64,000 nucleotides of DNA from Marinicellulosiphila megalodicopiae. Its GTDB lineage: Bacteria > Pseudomonadota > Gammaproteobacteria > Pseudomonadales > Natronospirillaceae. The translations under genes and the position numbers were made by a program. The notes below the pieces were generated by a model. That model did not search any database and was not told the origin of the DNA. It saw nothing but the letters and a program-made list of their open reading frames with translations. Shown in pieces: positions 44,434 to 55,400 of this stretch. The stretch is from contig NZ_AP023087.1 of the NCBI RefSeq assembly GCF_045862395.1, positions 2,170,001-2,234,000 of the forward strand, written 5' to 3'. Every line of letters begins with the position of its first letter. Position 1 is the stretch's first letter.

Positions 44434-47400
44434 ATGAATAAAAATACATTTGTAACCATGCTTAAAATAGTGCTATTAAGTCTATTTTTAGCAAGTTGTG
44501 GGGTGGATCCAGCATTAGAAACCTCCAATACAGACTCCAATACAGACACTCAAACTAGTACCCAACTAGGCTCATTTGTAGATTTAGATAAAGACCTAAT
44601 AGCAGATGATATTGATCAATGTCTTAACACTCCATTAAATACTGCTGTAGATGCAACAGGCTGCCCATTGATAGTATCTAATGAAGATAAGGATATGGAT
44701 GGTGTTCTGGACAATGCTGATCAGTGCCCTCAAACACCTCTAAACTCTCCTGTAGATGCACGAGGCTGCATAGTTAATGCAGCGATGGATGCGGATTTAG
44801 ATGGGGTGTTCGATGAACAAGACCTGTGCCCAAATACCCCTTTAAATACAATTGTCGGTGTAAATGGCTGTAAAGTCGATGTGGCTATGGATTCGGATTT
44901 AGATGGTATCCAAAACTCATTAGATGATTGCGCTAACACCTCTTTAGATGAAGTAGCCGACAATAAAGGCTGCTCAGATATTCAAATAGGTGAGCGTTTC
45001 TTTAAGGATTCTACTCAAAACTGTCAGTTATGCCATGGCACAGAAGGCAAAGGGTTTGCAGATACACCTAAATCTCTTTATGACACACCTTTGGATATTT
45101 GTGTGCTTGTAGATTGTACAGATTTAGAAAAATTAACTGCATATATGGTGACGGACATGCCAAAAACCAAACCAGAAATTTGTACTATTGAAAATAATTG
45201 TGCGGACACTATTTCAAAATACATGATTAAACATATTGTTCAGCCACCAAAAGATGCTGACGAAGATGGTATATCTGATAATGTGGATCAATGTCTAAAT
45301 ACGCCACAGGGTTTATCTGTTGATGCTGACGGATGTGCTGATGTACAAAAAGATTCAGACAACGATGGTGTAAACGACAATTTAGATACCTGCCCAAATA
45401 CAGCATTAGGCAGCACGGTTAACGCTCAAGGTTGTGCTGATACAACAGGTGGCGACGATGCGGATAATGACGGTGTGCTAATACCCAATGATGCTTGTCC
45501 AAATACACCAGCAAGTTTTAAAGATGTGGTCGGCTCTGATGGTTGTTCTTCTTATGACCGTGGTTTTGAAAATTACTTCTCTAAATTAGGTGGCGATAAA
45601 AGCTGTGCCGATTGTCATGGTAATGAAGGCCAAGGTGGTAACGGTGGCGGAACCATTAACGGTATTTGTATTACGGTTAATTGCCAAGACTTAGGTGCTT
45701 TAACGACGTATATCAGCCAACAAATGCCTTATGGTAATTCAAATCTATGTGGTGAATCTGCCTCAACAAGCTGCTCTAGTGATATTGCCAGTTTCATGAA
45801 CGAAGCGTTTTATTCAAAAGTCGATGATGGTGATTTTGATGGTATTTCAGATGATGAAGATATGTGTTTAAAAACCAATTCTGAAGATTTAAAAAGCATC
45901 GATCACACAGGTTGTGTGGTGAAAAACGGCACAACAGGCAGCGTTTACGCAATAAACGTAGGTGGTGATGCATTTACTACTCAAGCTGGCGTGAAATATA
46001 AAGCCGACCAAGAAACTTACTATGAAGGCTCATTAGGTTCAACAATGGGTGAACTGACCTTTGATGTGTTAAATACTGATGATGACCAGCTATATCGTAA
46101 AGAACGTTGGGGTAAAAACTTAACCTACACCATACCTGTACCAAACGGTGTGTATTCTGTTGAGTTACACTTTTCAGAAGTGTTTTTTACTGAAGCAGGC
46201 AAACGTGAAATTGATGCATCTATCGAAGGCGTTAAAGTATTAACCGGTTACGATCCGTTTGTAAAAACAGGTGGTAAAAACTACGCAGGGTTTGAGACGT
46301 TCGAAAACATTACAATTGCTGATCAAAACGTCACTATCTTCTTAGAAGGTATTGTTAACAACGCAAGTATTGTGGGCATTAACATTCTAGGTGAGTTGAC
46401 CAACGATGGTGACTCTGACGGGGTCGATGACAAATTAGACAGCTGTCCAGGTACAACCCCAAATGTTTCAGTTAACGAGCAGGGTTGTTCTAATGCGCAA
46501 TTAGATAAAGATGGCGATGGTATATTATTACCTTTAGATCAATGTGAAAATACCCGTGAAGATGAAGTTGCCACGGTTGCCACGTCTGGTTATTTAATTG
46601 GCTGTTCTGAGCGTGTGCGTAATATTGATACTGATAATGACGGCATTGCGGATGTTGCGGACAATTGTCCTGCCACACCTGAAGGTTCAAAAGTCGGTGT
46701 AACAGGTTGTACTGGTTTAAAAACATTATCTGCAGGTAAAATTGTCAGCCCACAATTTCGTTTAACCAAACGTGAGTACATCAATACCGTAATGCGTGCG
46801 TTTGCCGTTGATAATTTACCGGTTGCAACATTCTTAGAAGATACCTCAGGTCCATTTAGCGCTTATTCAAATAATGCGGCAGATAAGTCAGCGGACTTCA
46901 GCTCATTACTGGGTAGTTCACAAACCCTTGCTGATGAATTAGCAAACCAGCTGGTTGATCTATGTGATTGGGATGTGAGCCCGCGTAACTGTGTAACGGC
47001 CCATATTCAAGGTGCACTCAAAATATTGTATCGTGAAAATACATACCTAGATTCAGATAAAGAATCCGTTGGCCTTACCATTGCAGCGGCACGAAATGCA
47101 GGTGCGGATGAGCAAGCAGCGTTAGCCACGGCATTAACGTTTGCATTAGTGGATGACCGTATGGTTTACCAAATGGAATTTGGATCTGACAGAAGTGCTT
47201 TTGGTAAAGCTAAATTAACGGATCGTGAGTTTATTAACCGTTTGTCCTTTATGTTGGTTGATAATTCCCCAGATGCGCCATTGATTTCTAATCAAGTTGG
47301 CATAGTGGATGACGTCAATATCATCAATGACCAAACAAACCGTTTAATGAACGAAGACGCATATAAAGAAATGGTTTGGCAGTTTGTAGCTCAGTGGTTA

Positions 47401-48369
47401 CGTATTGCAGTGGATGTGCCTGAAATCACACCTTCAGCACCTTCAACGCCCATTGCTGGCGATCAATGTAACGCAACCAGTCAATGCCAAGCTTCTTTCC
47501 CTGGTGTAGCGCAAAGTTATGATTGTCAAAACTCAGGATCAAACGCAAGTATTTGTATGTGTGACGGCGGACGTTGTGATGCGATTGCTGTGCCATCGGG
47601 TATGGCATTAAAAGATGCCATGCAAATTGAAACGCGTTTGTTTGTTGAATATATCCTTGATAACAACTTACCGTTTACTGAGTTATTTACGGCTAAATAC
47701 AGCTTCATTGATGCAACCTTAGCCGAGCATTATGGTGTGGTTCCACCCATGACCGATTGGGCTAAATATGAGTTTCCAGATGGTGTGGGTCGTCAAGGTA
47801 TTTTAACCCACGCCAGTTTCTTATATCACAATGGTGCACATGGCCGTGATGTGAATACGATCTTTCGAGGCAAAATTGTTTATGAACGTTTGTTCTGTGA
47901 GCAAATGCCACCACCGCCACCACCTGAGCAATCAGTCGCATTAGCTAGTGAAGTCAGTGATCGTGGTGTGCATCCGTCATGTAAAGGTTGTCACTCAGTG
48001 GTTGACCCAATTGGTCGTATGTTTGATTTATACGATGATTTTGGTAAGCGTTTTGAAAGCGCTGAATTACACGGTGGTTTGTATATGGATGTGGATGCAG
48101 CCGCTACTTTTGAAGGGGTTGTAGATTTCTCATCAGCACTTGAAGATTCTGTAGCCTTTAAACAATGTGTCAGCAAACAATTATTCCGCTTTGCTTTAGG
48201 TCGCGATGTAAAAGCCTCTGAACAAGACAGCTTTGCTCAAGTTCAAGATGCCCTTGTAAATGAAGGCACACTAAATGCGACTATTGGTGCATTAGTAAGC
48301 AGTGATGTTTATAAATACGTTTACTCAGATCAATCCACAGCATTAGCGTGTACAGCAGGGGAATTATAA
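44434..48369 (+). CDS. Multidomain lipoprotein: TSP3 repeats, c-type haem motifs, malectin and DUF1592/1588/1585
   Basis: The start at 44434 is chosen because it has cggag about 10 bases upstream and gives a signal peptide with a lipobox (LASC, Cys18). The frame is open for 30 more codons upstream, but those cover operator site 2. The protein has 1311 residues. In order: thrombospondin-type-3-like repeats (DLDGVFDEQDLCPNT); a haem motif CQLCH near 195; more TSP3 repeats; CADCH near 390; a malectin-like carbohydrate-binding domain (about 505-655; YAINVGGDAF, HFSEVFF); TSP3; then the planctomycete-type cytochrome domains DUF1587/1592 (LTKREYINTVMRAF, NRLSFMLVD), DUF1588 (GILTHASFLYHN, MPPPPPPEQ), a third haem motif CKGCH near 1182, and DUF1585 (RFALGRDV). 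It is probably a sugar-binding electron-transfer or oxidase component of the outer membrane. Confidence 0.85.
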   Translation: MNKNTFVTMLKIVLLSLFLASCGVDPALETSNTDSNTDTQTSTQLGSFVDLDKDLIADDIDQCLNTPLNTAVDATGCPLIVSNEDKDMDGVLDNADQCPQTPLNSPVDARGCIVNAAMDADLDGVFDEQDLCPNTPLNTIVGVNGCKVDVAMDSDLDGIQNSLDDCANTSLDEVADNKGCSDIQIGERFFKDSTQNCQLCHGTEGKGFADTPKSLYDTPLDICVLVDCTDLEKLTAYMVTDMPKTKPEICTIENNCADTISKYMIKHIVQPPKDADEDGISDNVDQCLNTPQGLSVDADGCADVQKDSDNDGVNDNLDTCPNTALGSTVNAQGCADTTGGDDADNDGVLIPNDACPNTPASFKDVVGSDGCSSYDRGFENYFSKLGGDKSCADCHGNEGQGGNGGGTINGICITVNCQDLGALTTYISQQMPYGNSNLCGESASTSCSSDIASFMNEAFYSKVDDGDFDGISDDEDMCLKTNSEDLKSIDHTGCVVKNGTTGSVYAINVGGDAFTTQAGVKYKADQETYYEGSLGSTMGELTFDVLNTDDDQLYRKERWGKNLTYTIPVPNGVYSVELHFSEVFFTEAGKREIDASIEGVKVLTGYDPFVKTGGKNYAGFETFENITIADQNVTIFLEGIVNNASIVGINILGELTNDGDSDGVDDKLDSCPGTTPNVSVNEQGCSNAQLDKDGDGILLPLDQCENTREDEVATVATSGYLIGCSERVRNIDTDNDGIADVADNCPATPEGSKVGVTGCTGLKTLSAGKIVSPQFRLTKREYINTVMRAFAVDNLPVATFLEDTSGPFSAYSNNAADKSADFSSLLGSSQTLADELANQLVDLCDWDVSPRNCVTAHIQGALKILYRENTYLDSDKESVGLTIAAARNAGADEQAALATALTFALVDDRMVYQMEFGSDRSAFGKAKLTDREFINRLSFMLVDNSPDAPLISNQVGIVDDVNIINDQTNRLMNEDAYKEMVWQFVAQWLRIAVDVPEITPSAPSTPIAGDQCNATSQCQASFPGVAQSYDCQNSGSNASICMCDGGRCDAIAVPSGMALKDAMQIETRLFVEYILDNNLPFTELFTAKYSFIDATLAEHYGVVPPMTDWAKYEFPDGVGRQGILTHASFLYHNGAHGRDVNTIFRGKIVYERLFCEQMPPPPPPEQSVALASEVSDRGVHPSCKGCHSVVDPIGRMFDLYDDFGKRFESAELHGGLYMDVDAAATFEGVVDFSSALEDSVAFKQCVSKQLFRFALGRDVKASEQDSFAQVQDALVNEGTLNATIGALVSSDVYKYVYSDQSTALACTAGEL

Positions 48370-49880
48370 TGAAAAACTTTAACCTAAATCGAAGAAGTTT
48401 ATTAAAGTCTACTGCTGCATTTGCAGGAGCCAGCTCTTTATCAATGGCCATGGTTGAGCGCGCTTTAGCGGCAACCAGCCACAAGCGAGTGATCTTCTGG
48501 TATGTACCAGAAGGCTGTGCCCAACAAGGGTTTTGGCCTGCAAACACTGGCGCACTTGATATTAATATGAATGCGTCTATTAATGGGAAGAATGTACAGT
48601 CAAAAGGTAATTCAATTCGCAGTTACGTAGACAGCAGTCAAGCGGGCTATGTGATACAACCTTTAAAAGAGTTTGAATCTGAAATTTCGATGTACAGTGG
48701 TTTTAAAAATAACGGATCAGATGCGGATGACCCACATAAACAAGTGGTTGAAAACGCCCTAACAGGCGGTAAAAAAGTAGAAGGCAGTATTGATCAAATA
48801 TTGGGTGATAAATTCAAAGCATCCACACCGATTTCTTCTATTTATACAGGTATGTGGGGACACCACGTTCACACTAAAGGCACCAATGAAGATTATTTAA
48901 ATCCATTACGTACCATAGGTGGTAACACAAAAGGTAACGCTAACTGGAACCCGATGGAAACTTACAAAACGGTGTTTGGTAATGATGGTATTCCTGCACC
49001 CACAGGCGGTGGCGGTGGTGACATAGGCTTTACTAGTCGTCACTCCCAGTTAGAAGTCTTAAAACAAATGGAGTCTCGCTTAGCGGCAGTAAAATGCGTG
49101 GGCGGTGAACAGGCTCGATTAAAATACGAAGCGTTGTTAAATTCATTCACTAATTTAGAACAACAAACGCAAGCGCTGATTAAAGCAGACGAAGAAATGG
49201 CCATGGAAAATGGTCCTGATATGCGTTTTGATATTCCAAACGGCTGGCTAAATACCAATGGTAATGTCACCGATCGCAAATACTATTGGAATGACTCAGT
49301 TAATTACGAAAAATTAATGGATATTTCCATTGATACCACTGTGGCTGCATTAGCATTGAATCGTACACGCGTTTCGTTATTACAATTTAGTGGCTCTGGT
49401 ACAGACAAAGGCGCCATTGATAAAAACCACTATCGTAACTTTGCAAGAGTAGACGGCACAGGTAATGGTGTACCAGGTCTTGAAGGCAATGGGGATGTAA
49501 ATGATCATAACTTAGGACATGATCCTGCCCAAGATCGTCGTCGCAACCAGGCACGTATACATCGCTGGTATTACAGCAAACTGGCGCAATTAATTACAAA
49601 ATTAAAAGCGATTCCAGATGGTGATGGCAACATGTTTGACAGTACATTAATTGTGACCTGTTCAGAGTTCAGTATGTATAACCATCGCTCAAACGACATG
49701 CCTTATATGGTGTGTGGTAATGGTGGTGGCGCATTCAAAACCGGTCAATATTTAGATGCACGCCAAGGCAATAATTTCAGGTCTCATGCTGATTTCTTCC
49801 TGTCTGTGGCGCAGGGTTTGGATTCTGGATTGACTCGATTTGGAACATCCACTAATCCATATACCGATATGTTAACTTAA
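48369..49880 (+). CDS. DUF1552 protein with Tat signal
   Basis: The start at 48369 overlaps the stop of the upstream gene by one base (TAATG), and ggggaat precedes it; an upstream in-frame ATG (48348) lies inside the previous gene. The protein has 503 residues. The N-terminus NRRSLLKSTAAFAGA is a twin-arginine signal with cleavage near ALA, so the protein folds in the cytoplasm and is exported. The rest is a DUF1552 domain (FWYVPEGCAQQGFWP, LTGGKKVEGSIDQIL, SEFSMYNHRSNDMPYMVCG). DUF1552 genes are regularly paired with DUF1592/1588/1585 cytochrome genes, in planctomycetes, verrucomicrobia and some marine gammaproteobacteria. The biochemical function is not known to me. It is the second gene of the LacI-controlled unit. 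Confidence 0.88.
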   Translation: MKNFNLNRRSLLKSTAAFAGASSLSMAMVERALAATSHKRVIFWYVPEGCAQQGFWPANTGALDINMNASINGKNVQSKGNSIRSYVDSSQAGYVIQPLKEFESEISMYSGFKNNGSDADDPHKQVVENALTGGKKVEGSIDQILGDKFKASTPISSIYTGMWGHHVHTKGTNEDYLNPLRTIGGNTKGNANWNPMETYKTVFGNDGIPAPTGGGGGDIGFTSRHSQLEVLKQMESRLAAVKCVGGEQARLKYEALLNSFTNLEQQTQALIKADEEMAMENGPDMRFDIPNGWLNTNGNVTDRKYYWNDSVNYEKLMDISIDTTVAALALNRTRVSLLQFSGSGTDKGAIDKNHYRNFARVDGTGNGVPGLEGNGDVNDHNLGHDPAQDRRRNQARIHRWYYSKLAQLITKLKAIPDGDGNMFDSTLIVTCSEFSMYNHRSNDMPYMVCGNGGGAFKTGQYLDARQGNNFRSHADFFLSVAQGLDSGLTRFGTSTNPYTDMLT

Positions 49881-49898
49881 AGGTTAATTGTTTGTTTA

Positions 49899-49934
49899 GA
49901 GGTGGTCGCTTTTTTAGGTGACCGCCTTTTTTTT
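49899..49934 (+). terminator. Terminator of the malectin-cytochrome/DUF1552 unit
   Basis: ggtggtcgc and gtgaccgcc pair (with G-U pairs) and are followed by eight Ts. Confidence 0.85.
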
Positions 49935-50036
49935 GCCTATTACATTTAAACATTGGGGTTGTTTATTTCTGTTAAATTCAAGTAAATTTTAAGATTCACA
50001 CTACACTTACAAAAACACACAATCTAGGAAGAGCAG

Positions 50037-52319
50037 GTGTTTACCCTTTTGCTCACGTTGACAAGTTTAATTGGCAGCGTATTTATTTTTTATTACAGCT
50101 CAATTACTTTTACTTTAGGGTTAATCCTATGGATGAGTGTGTGCGCCTGTTTGGTTGTGTTGCATAAGATTTTAAACATAAAATGGCAAGCAATCATCGT
50201 CATGAGTTTGATCGTTGTGTTTAATTGGAGTCACTTATTTTTAAATGCAGCGAAACAATTTAAACAAACTGAACCCATCAAAGTGACTGCGCAAATAGTC
50301 GTCAAAAACCACTGGGTAACCTATGACTATTCAAAGGTAAGTGAAGCGATTATTCAATACGAGCATGAAGGCAAAACAATCAAAACAAAGGTAAAACTCA
50401 ATACCGATTTAAATTATTTGATTCCTGATTTTTGTCAATTTGATGCAACAGTGATGGTTTCAAGATTACGCCAACAAAATAATCGCTACATTTTTGATTC
50501 AGCAAAATGGAATTTTATAAAAGGCATTCAAGCAAAAGCAAGCGTGGTCGAACAATTAACCGATTGCAAAAATAACACAACCTCCATTCGTGAAAAAATA
50601 CGCCAGCGCATCTTAACGATGCAAAAGTTAGATACAAACAGCAAAGCCATGGTATTGGCAATATTGTTTGGCGACCAAACCCAATTAAGCGACGAAACCA
50701 AAGCCGTATTTGTCGATACACAAACCGTACACTTAATCGTTGTCAGCGGATTACACATTGGCGTGAGCGCATGGCTTGCCTGGTTAATGGGGCAATTAAT
50801 ATTTCAACTCATACCCGTGAGATTTTTGCACTATCATGGCCAAACTATCAACATCGTGATAATGCGAAAACACATACAAATAGTGTGTGTCATCGGTTTG
50901 GTTTTATTTTACGGCTACTTAGCGCAATTTAACCCGCCGGCACTACGCGCCATATTAATGTTGTTTATTCCCCTGTTATTGTGGTTATTCAACCAAAAAT
51001 TACGCCTGTTATTAATATGGAGCTACAGCTTAATTGGTTTGATACTGATCATGCCTGCACAGGTTTTATCAATGGGATTTTGGATGTCAGTGATTTGTGT
51101 CACGGGATTGATGATGTACTTTTCCATTCGAGTTTCTGTTAAAACACAAGCGCCCAATCTTTTACAAAAAACGTTAAATTTCATCAAACAATTAATCAAA
51201 ACTCAGTGGGTTATATTTTTAGTCATGACCCCCATTGTGATGTTTATGGGCACATCTGTACATTTTTTATCGTCACTGATTAATTTAATTTTGGTGCCCA
51301 TCATTACATTATTATTACTGCCTCTAGGTTTAGTGTTAATGATATTGGATTTTGAAATATTACAAACCATGGTTAACTATTTATGCCAATTTGTGTTGTG
51401 GTTATTAACCCGCTTTAATGTGGTGACAAAAGTAGAAGTCAACATCGATCTTTTACAATTAATCATACTTGAGTTAGCCGCCTTTAGTTTTATATGCCAC
51501 ATCAGTCATCGATATTTAATGATGAGTGTCTTTGGTTTAATGTTATTTGTAGTTGCACCAAAACAACAAAAACAAGGCGAATTTATAGTGAAAGCCATGG
51601 ATGTCGGGCAAGGACAATCCATCATCATCGAAACCAAAACAACACAATGGATTGTCGATGTAGGACCAGGCTTGAATGATAAAATCAATTCCGTAAACCG
51701 AGTATTAATTCCCTATTTGAAACAACACAACAAACCAACCAGAATATTAGCGCTCAGTCACGACGACAGCGATCATGCATTTGCGTCTCACCAATTAGTT
51801 CAAACCATTAAGTTTGACAAAAAATATTCAGGACAACCACAGAGATTTGAATTTGAATCACAAAACTGCAGAGCACAACAAAGTTTAAAATTTGATGAAG
51901 TCAGTTTTACATGGTTAAATTTAATGGACTTTCAATCCGATAATGACAACGATTATTCATGTGTATTAAAAGTGAAATCAAAATTCGGATCAATCATAAT
52001 CAGTGGTGATTTAAGTAAATACGGTGAATATTATTTAATGCAAAATCAATTAATTGAACCCGTCGATTTGGTTGTGTTGGGGCATCATGGATCAAAAAGT
52101 TCAACCAGTGATAAATGGCTGTTGGCGAATGATTCTGAACTTGGATTAGTGTCACGAGCCCTCGATAATCATTTTGGGCATCCCCATGTTAGTGTGATTG
52201 ATAAAGTTAATAATCAAAAAATGGAATTATTAGATACCGCCATTCAAGGGCAGGTGAGAATTGAATTTGGTGGACAGGGGATAAAGGTAAATGATGATCG
52301 GCATCGGATGAGTTATTGA
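50037..52319 (+). CDS. comEC: DNA internalization protein ComEC/Rec2
   Basis: The protein has 760 residues and starts at a GTG with taggaagagcag directly upstream. ComEC forms the inner-membrane channel for single-stranded DNA during natural transformation. It has N-terminal hydrophobic helices, an OB-like soluble domain (about 75-180), the competence domain with VHLIVVSGLHIGV and LAQFNPPALRAILM, and a C-terminal metallo-beta-lactamase-like domain (from about 515: VKAMDVGQGQSIIIE, SHDDSDHAF, VVLGHHGSKSST). All blocks are present, so the gene looks functional and the organism may be competent. No other competence genes are in the window. Confidence 0.95.
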   Translation: MFTLLLTLTSLIGSVFIFYYSSITFTLGLILWMSVCACLVVLHKILNIKWQAIIVMSLIVVFNWSHLFLNAAKQFKQTEPIKVTAQIVVKNHWVTYDYSKVSEAIIQYEHEGKTIKTKVKLNTDLNYLIPDFCQFDATVMVSRLRQQNNRYIFDSAKWNFIKGIQAKASVVEQLTDCKNNTTSIREKIRQRILTMQKLDTNSKAMVLAILFGDQTQLSDETKAVFVDTQTVHLIVVSGLHIGVSAWLAWLMGQLIFQLIPVRFLHYHGQTINIVIMRKHIQIVCVIGLVLFYGYLAQFNPPALRAILMLFIPLLLWLFNQKLRLLLIWSYSLIGLILIMPAQVLSMGFWMSVICVTGLMMYFSIRVSVKTQAPNLLQKTLNFIKQLIKTQWVIFLVMTPIVMFMGTSVHFLSSLINLILVPIITLLLLPLGLVLMILDFEILQTMVNYLCQFVLWLLTRFNVVTKVEVNIDLLQLIILELAAFSFICHISHRYLMMSVFGLMLFVVAPKQQKQGEFIVKAMDVGQGQSIIIETKTTQWIVDVGPGLNDKINSVNRVLIPYLKQHNKPTRILALSHDDSDHAFASHQLVQTIKFDKKYSGQPQRFEFESQNCRAQQSLKFDEVSFTWLNLMDFQSDNDNDYSCVLKVKSKFGSIIISGDLSKYGEYYLMQNQLIEPVDLVVLGHHGSKSSTSDKWLLANDSELGLVSRALDNHFGHPHVSVIDKVNNQKMELLDTAIQGQVRIEFGGQGIKVNDDRHRMSY

Positions 52320-52351
52320 AATTTATTAATCAAATCATTCAAAAAATAGTA

Positions 52352-52380
52352 CTAGCCCTGTATGTAACAGGGCTTTTATT
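52352..52380. terminator. Bidirectional terminator between comEC and the FG-GAP gene
   Basis: Arms agccctg (52354-52360) and cagggct (52368-52374) with T-rich and A-rich flanks lie between convergent genes. Confidence 0.8.
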
Positions 52381-52447
52381 GTGTATTTTCAATTGAATAA
52401 TAACTTATGTTATTAACTAAAATTTAAATATTATTCTATCTCCAAAC

Positions 52448-55400
52448 TCAAAGAGTTTGAACTTCAATTTCAATCATTCTATTAATTGAGTTTGAATAGC
52501 CATCATTTGCGCTAATAGTAATTGAATAGATATTATCACTGTTAAAGTCTTGTGGATCATCATAACTAGGCGCGATTTTGAACGTTATTTCACCACTTTG
52601 CGAGTCTATATTAAATAACGGAGCGTCTGGTCCACCTGTAATTAGATAAGTGATAATATTCCCATCTGTATCCGTTGCCAGCTCAGTAGCTACCGATCGC
52701 TCACCTTCAATTATTTGATAACGTTTGTCGGTGAGTTTATGCCAGCTAATAGACTCATCGTTTTGTGAAACTGACAAAATATCAATATCTCCATCTGAGT
52801 TGATATCCGATGCAATAATTAAGTCTGCACCCGTCGAGCTTTGGTTAACTGTGTGGGTATGAAAAGTTTTATTAGCTAAATTTTCAAGCCATATAAATGT
52901 GATTGTGTTTGAGTCTAAATTTACCAAAACATCGTCATCACCATCATGGTCTATATCAACAGCATCAATAAAATAAACTCCGTTCAGCGCGTCGGAAATA
53001 ACATGTTTGCTAAAAATAAGATTTCCACTATTTTCATACCACGCTACTGTATTATCCTTTGAAGAGGCGGAGAAAAAATCTAAATCCCCATCTTTATCTA
53101 TATCAGATATTTCAATTGAATTAACGCCTTGTACGGTTGTAGTAATTAATACTTGCCTGAAAATTTGATCTCCCATATTTTCTAATAAATATATTGTATT
53201 GCGAAGCTCGGATGTAAATAAAATATCTATATCACCGTCTGCATCTAAATCTCCAGATTTAATTGATTTCACATTATTTATTTTAGAAAAACTATTGAAC
53301 GTTGAAGAAATTTGATGTTCTATAAAACTGAATGAACCAATGTTTTCATACCAAACCACATTATCGTTTTCTGTGGATGAAATAATATCTATATCTCCAT
53401 CATTATCCAAATCAACTAATTCAATATCAAATGCATCTTCATCAAATAAAGAGATCGTATAAGGGTAAAATAAACTAGACGTTATCTTTGAGAAAACCGT
53501 GATTCTGCTATTATCTGCGGATAGTGTAATGACGTCTAATTGCTCATCATTATTTATATCTTGAACAATTATCTCAGTAGCCTCAAGGCTACCAGCATTA
53601 TCTTTGTTAATATAACTTTCATTAAAAAACTCATTGCCATTGTTTTCAAATAATACAAGTTGTCTTAATTCGGTTGAGTTGGTTAATAAATCCATATCGC
53701 CATCACCGTCAATGTCACTTGAGGCTAATGATAAATACCCATCTGTGGTAGATGTAATATGCACTATGGTGTTTTCTTGCTCTTGAGTATTCCAAAAAGG
53801 CGCTTGAGAACTATTTGAATTTATGGGTGCATTATCATTAATATCTAATATTGAATCGTTATCGTCATCGGTATCTATGTTATTACCAATACCATCGCCA
53901 TCTGAATCTAACCACTGTTTCGAATCTAATGGAAAATCATCTAATGTATCCAGTATTCCGTCATTATCATCATCTTGATCATTTGGTAATATAATGACTT
54001 TGACAGTTTTATATATGGTTGTATCTTCATCGCTTGCAGACACGTTTAAGGTATATGTATTTTGTGATGCAACAAGGGAGTCGTTTAATGTGGAAGCAAA
54101 TTTAAACTTAAGCTCACCAGTTGCTGGATGGATCTCGAATAATTGTGAATCTAATTCGTCTTTGATTTGATACGTTAAATGATTGGAGTCAATATCCGTC
54201 GCTTTAATTGTTGTGACATATAAATCTCCTTCAATTACTTTGTAATCATAACCAATAAAATCATACCAAATTATATGATTGTCACTATTTGAAATTAAAA
54301 TGTCATGATCGCCATCGTTATCAATATCAGTGGCTAATAAGAAGTCTAAATAACTAAGGTCTTTAATAATTTCATGATTAATGAATGCTTGGTTTTTGTT
54401 TTCAAACCATGAAATTTTATTATCTAGTTTAGAAGCCGTTAATAAATCTAAATCGCCATCACTATCAAAATCAAATACCTGTAAATCCACTACACCGTCT
54501 TCATTTGTTGAAATGGTATGTTGAGTGAAATTTTGTGCACCGTCATTTTCATGCCAGGCAACTCTGTCATCTGAATACGAAATTGAAACAAGATCAATAT
54601 CATCATCCTTGTCTAAATCAATTCCAATTACTGTATCACTTGCAAGTTGATTTGCTATGTTTCGAGTAGTGAAAGTTTGATCACCATTATTTTCCATCCA
54701 CCTGCTACTGCTAATTAAAAAATCTAAATCATCGTCTTTATCAATATCTATAACCGAAATTAATTTAAGGTTAGCAAATCCACTAAAAATATTTTGACTG
54801 GAAAATTGTTGAGCCCCATCATTTTTATACCATTTTGCCGATGTTCCACTTCGTGATGTTTCCCAAGTCACAAAATCCATATGTTTGTCATTATCTAAAT
54901 CAACTGCAATTATATAATTTGATTCTGTGTTATCAATAATATGCTGAGTAAATATTTGTTCAGAGTTGTTTTCAAATAATATGATTTCTCCCTGCACCCT
55001 TGAAATACCAATGATATCTTGATCATTATCACCGTCAATGTCCGTTATTGTTACAGAATTAATGAGTAAATCTTGATTGTAAATTCTATGGGTATCAAAA
55101 GTATTCGTACCATTATTTTCGTGCCATTCAAGAGAATTATCTAAATATGAAACGGTTACTAAGTCAATATCGCCATCATTATCCATATCTACTTGTTGTA
55201 TTATGTCTTTTACTCGTACATTAATTGAATTCAAATCTGTATAAATGACGGGTTCTTCCCAAGTTGGAGGGGACGATATTTCTTCTGAATCTAGTATTCC
55301 GTTTCCATCAGCATCCAAATCTGAATTATCACCATACCCATCACCATCTGTGTCGATCCATTCAGTTGGATCGTTTGGGAATGCATCTAGATCATCTGGA

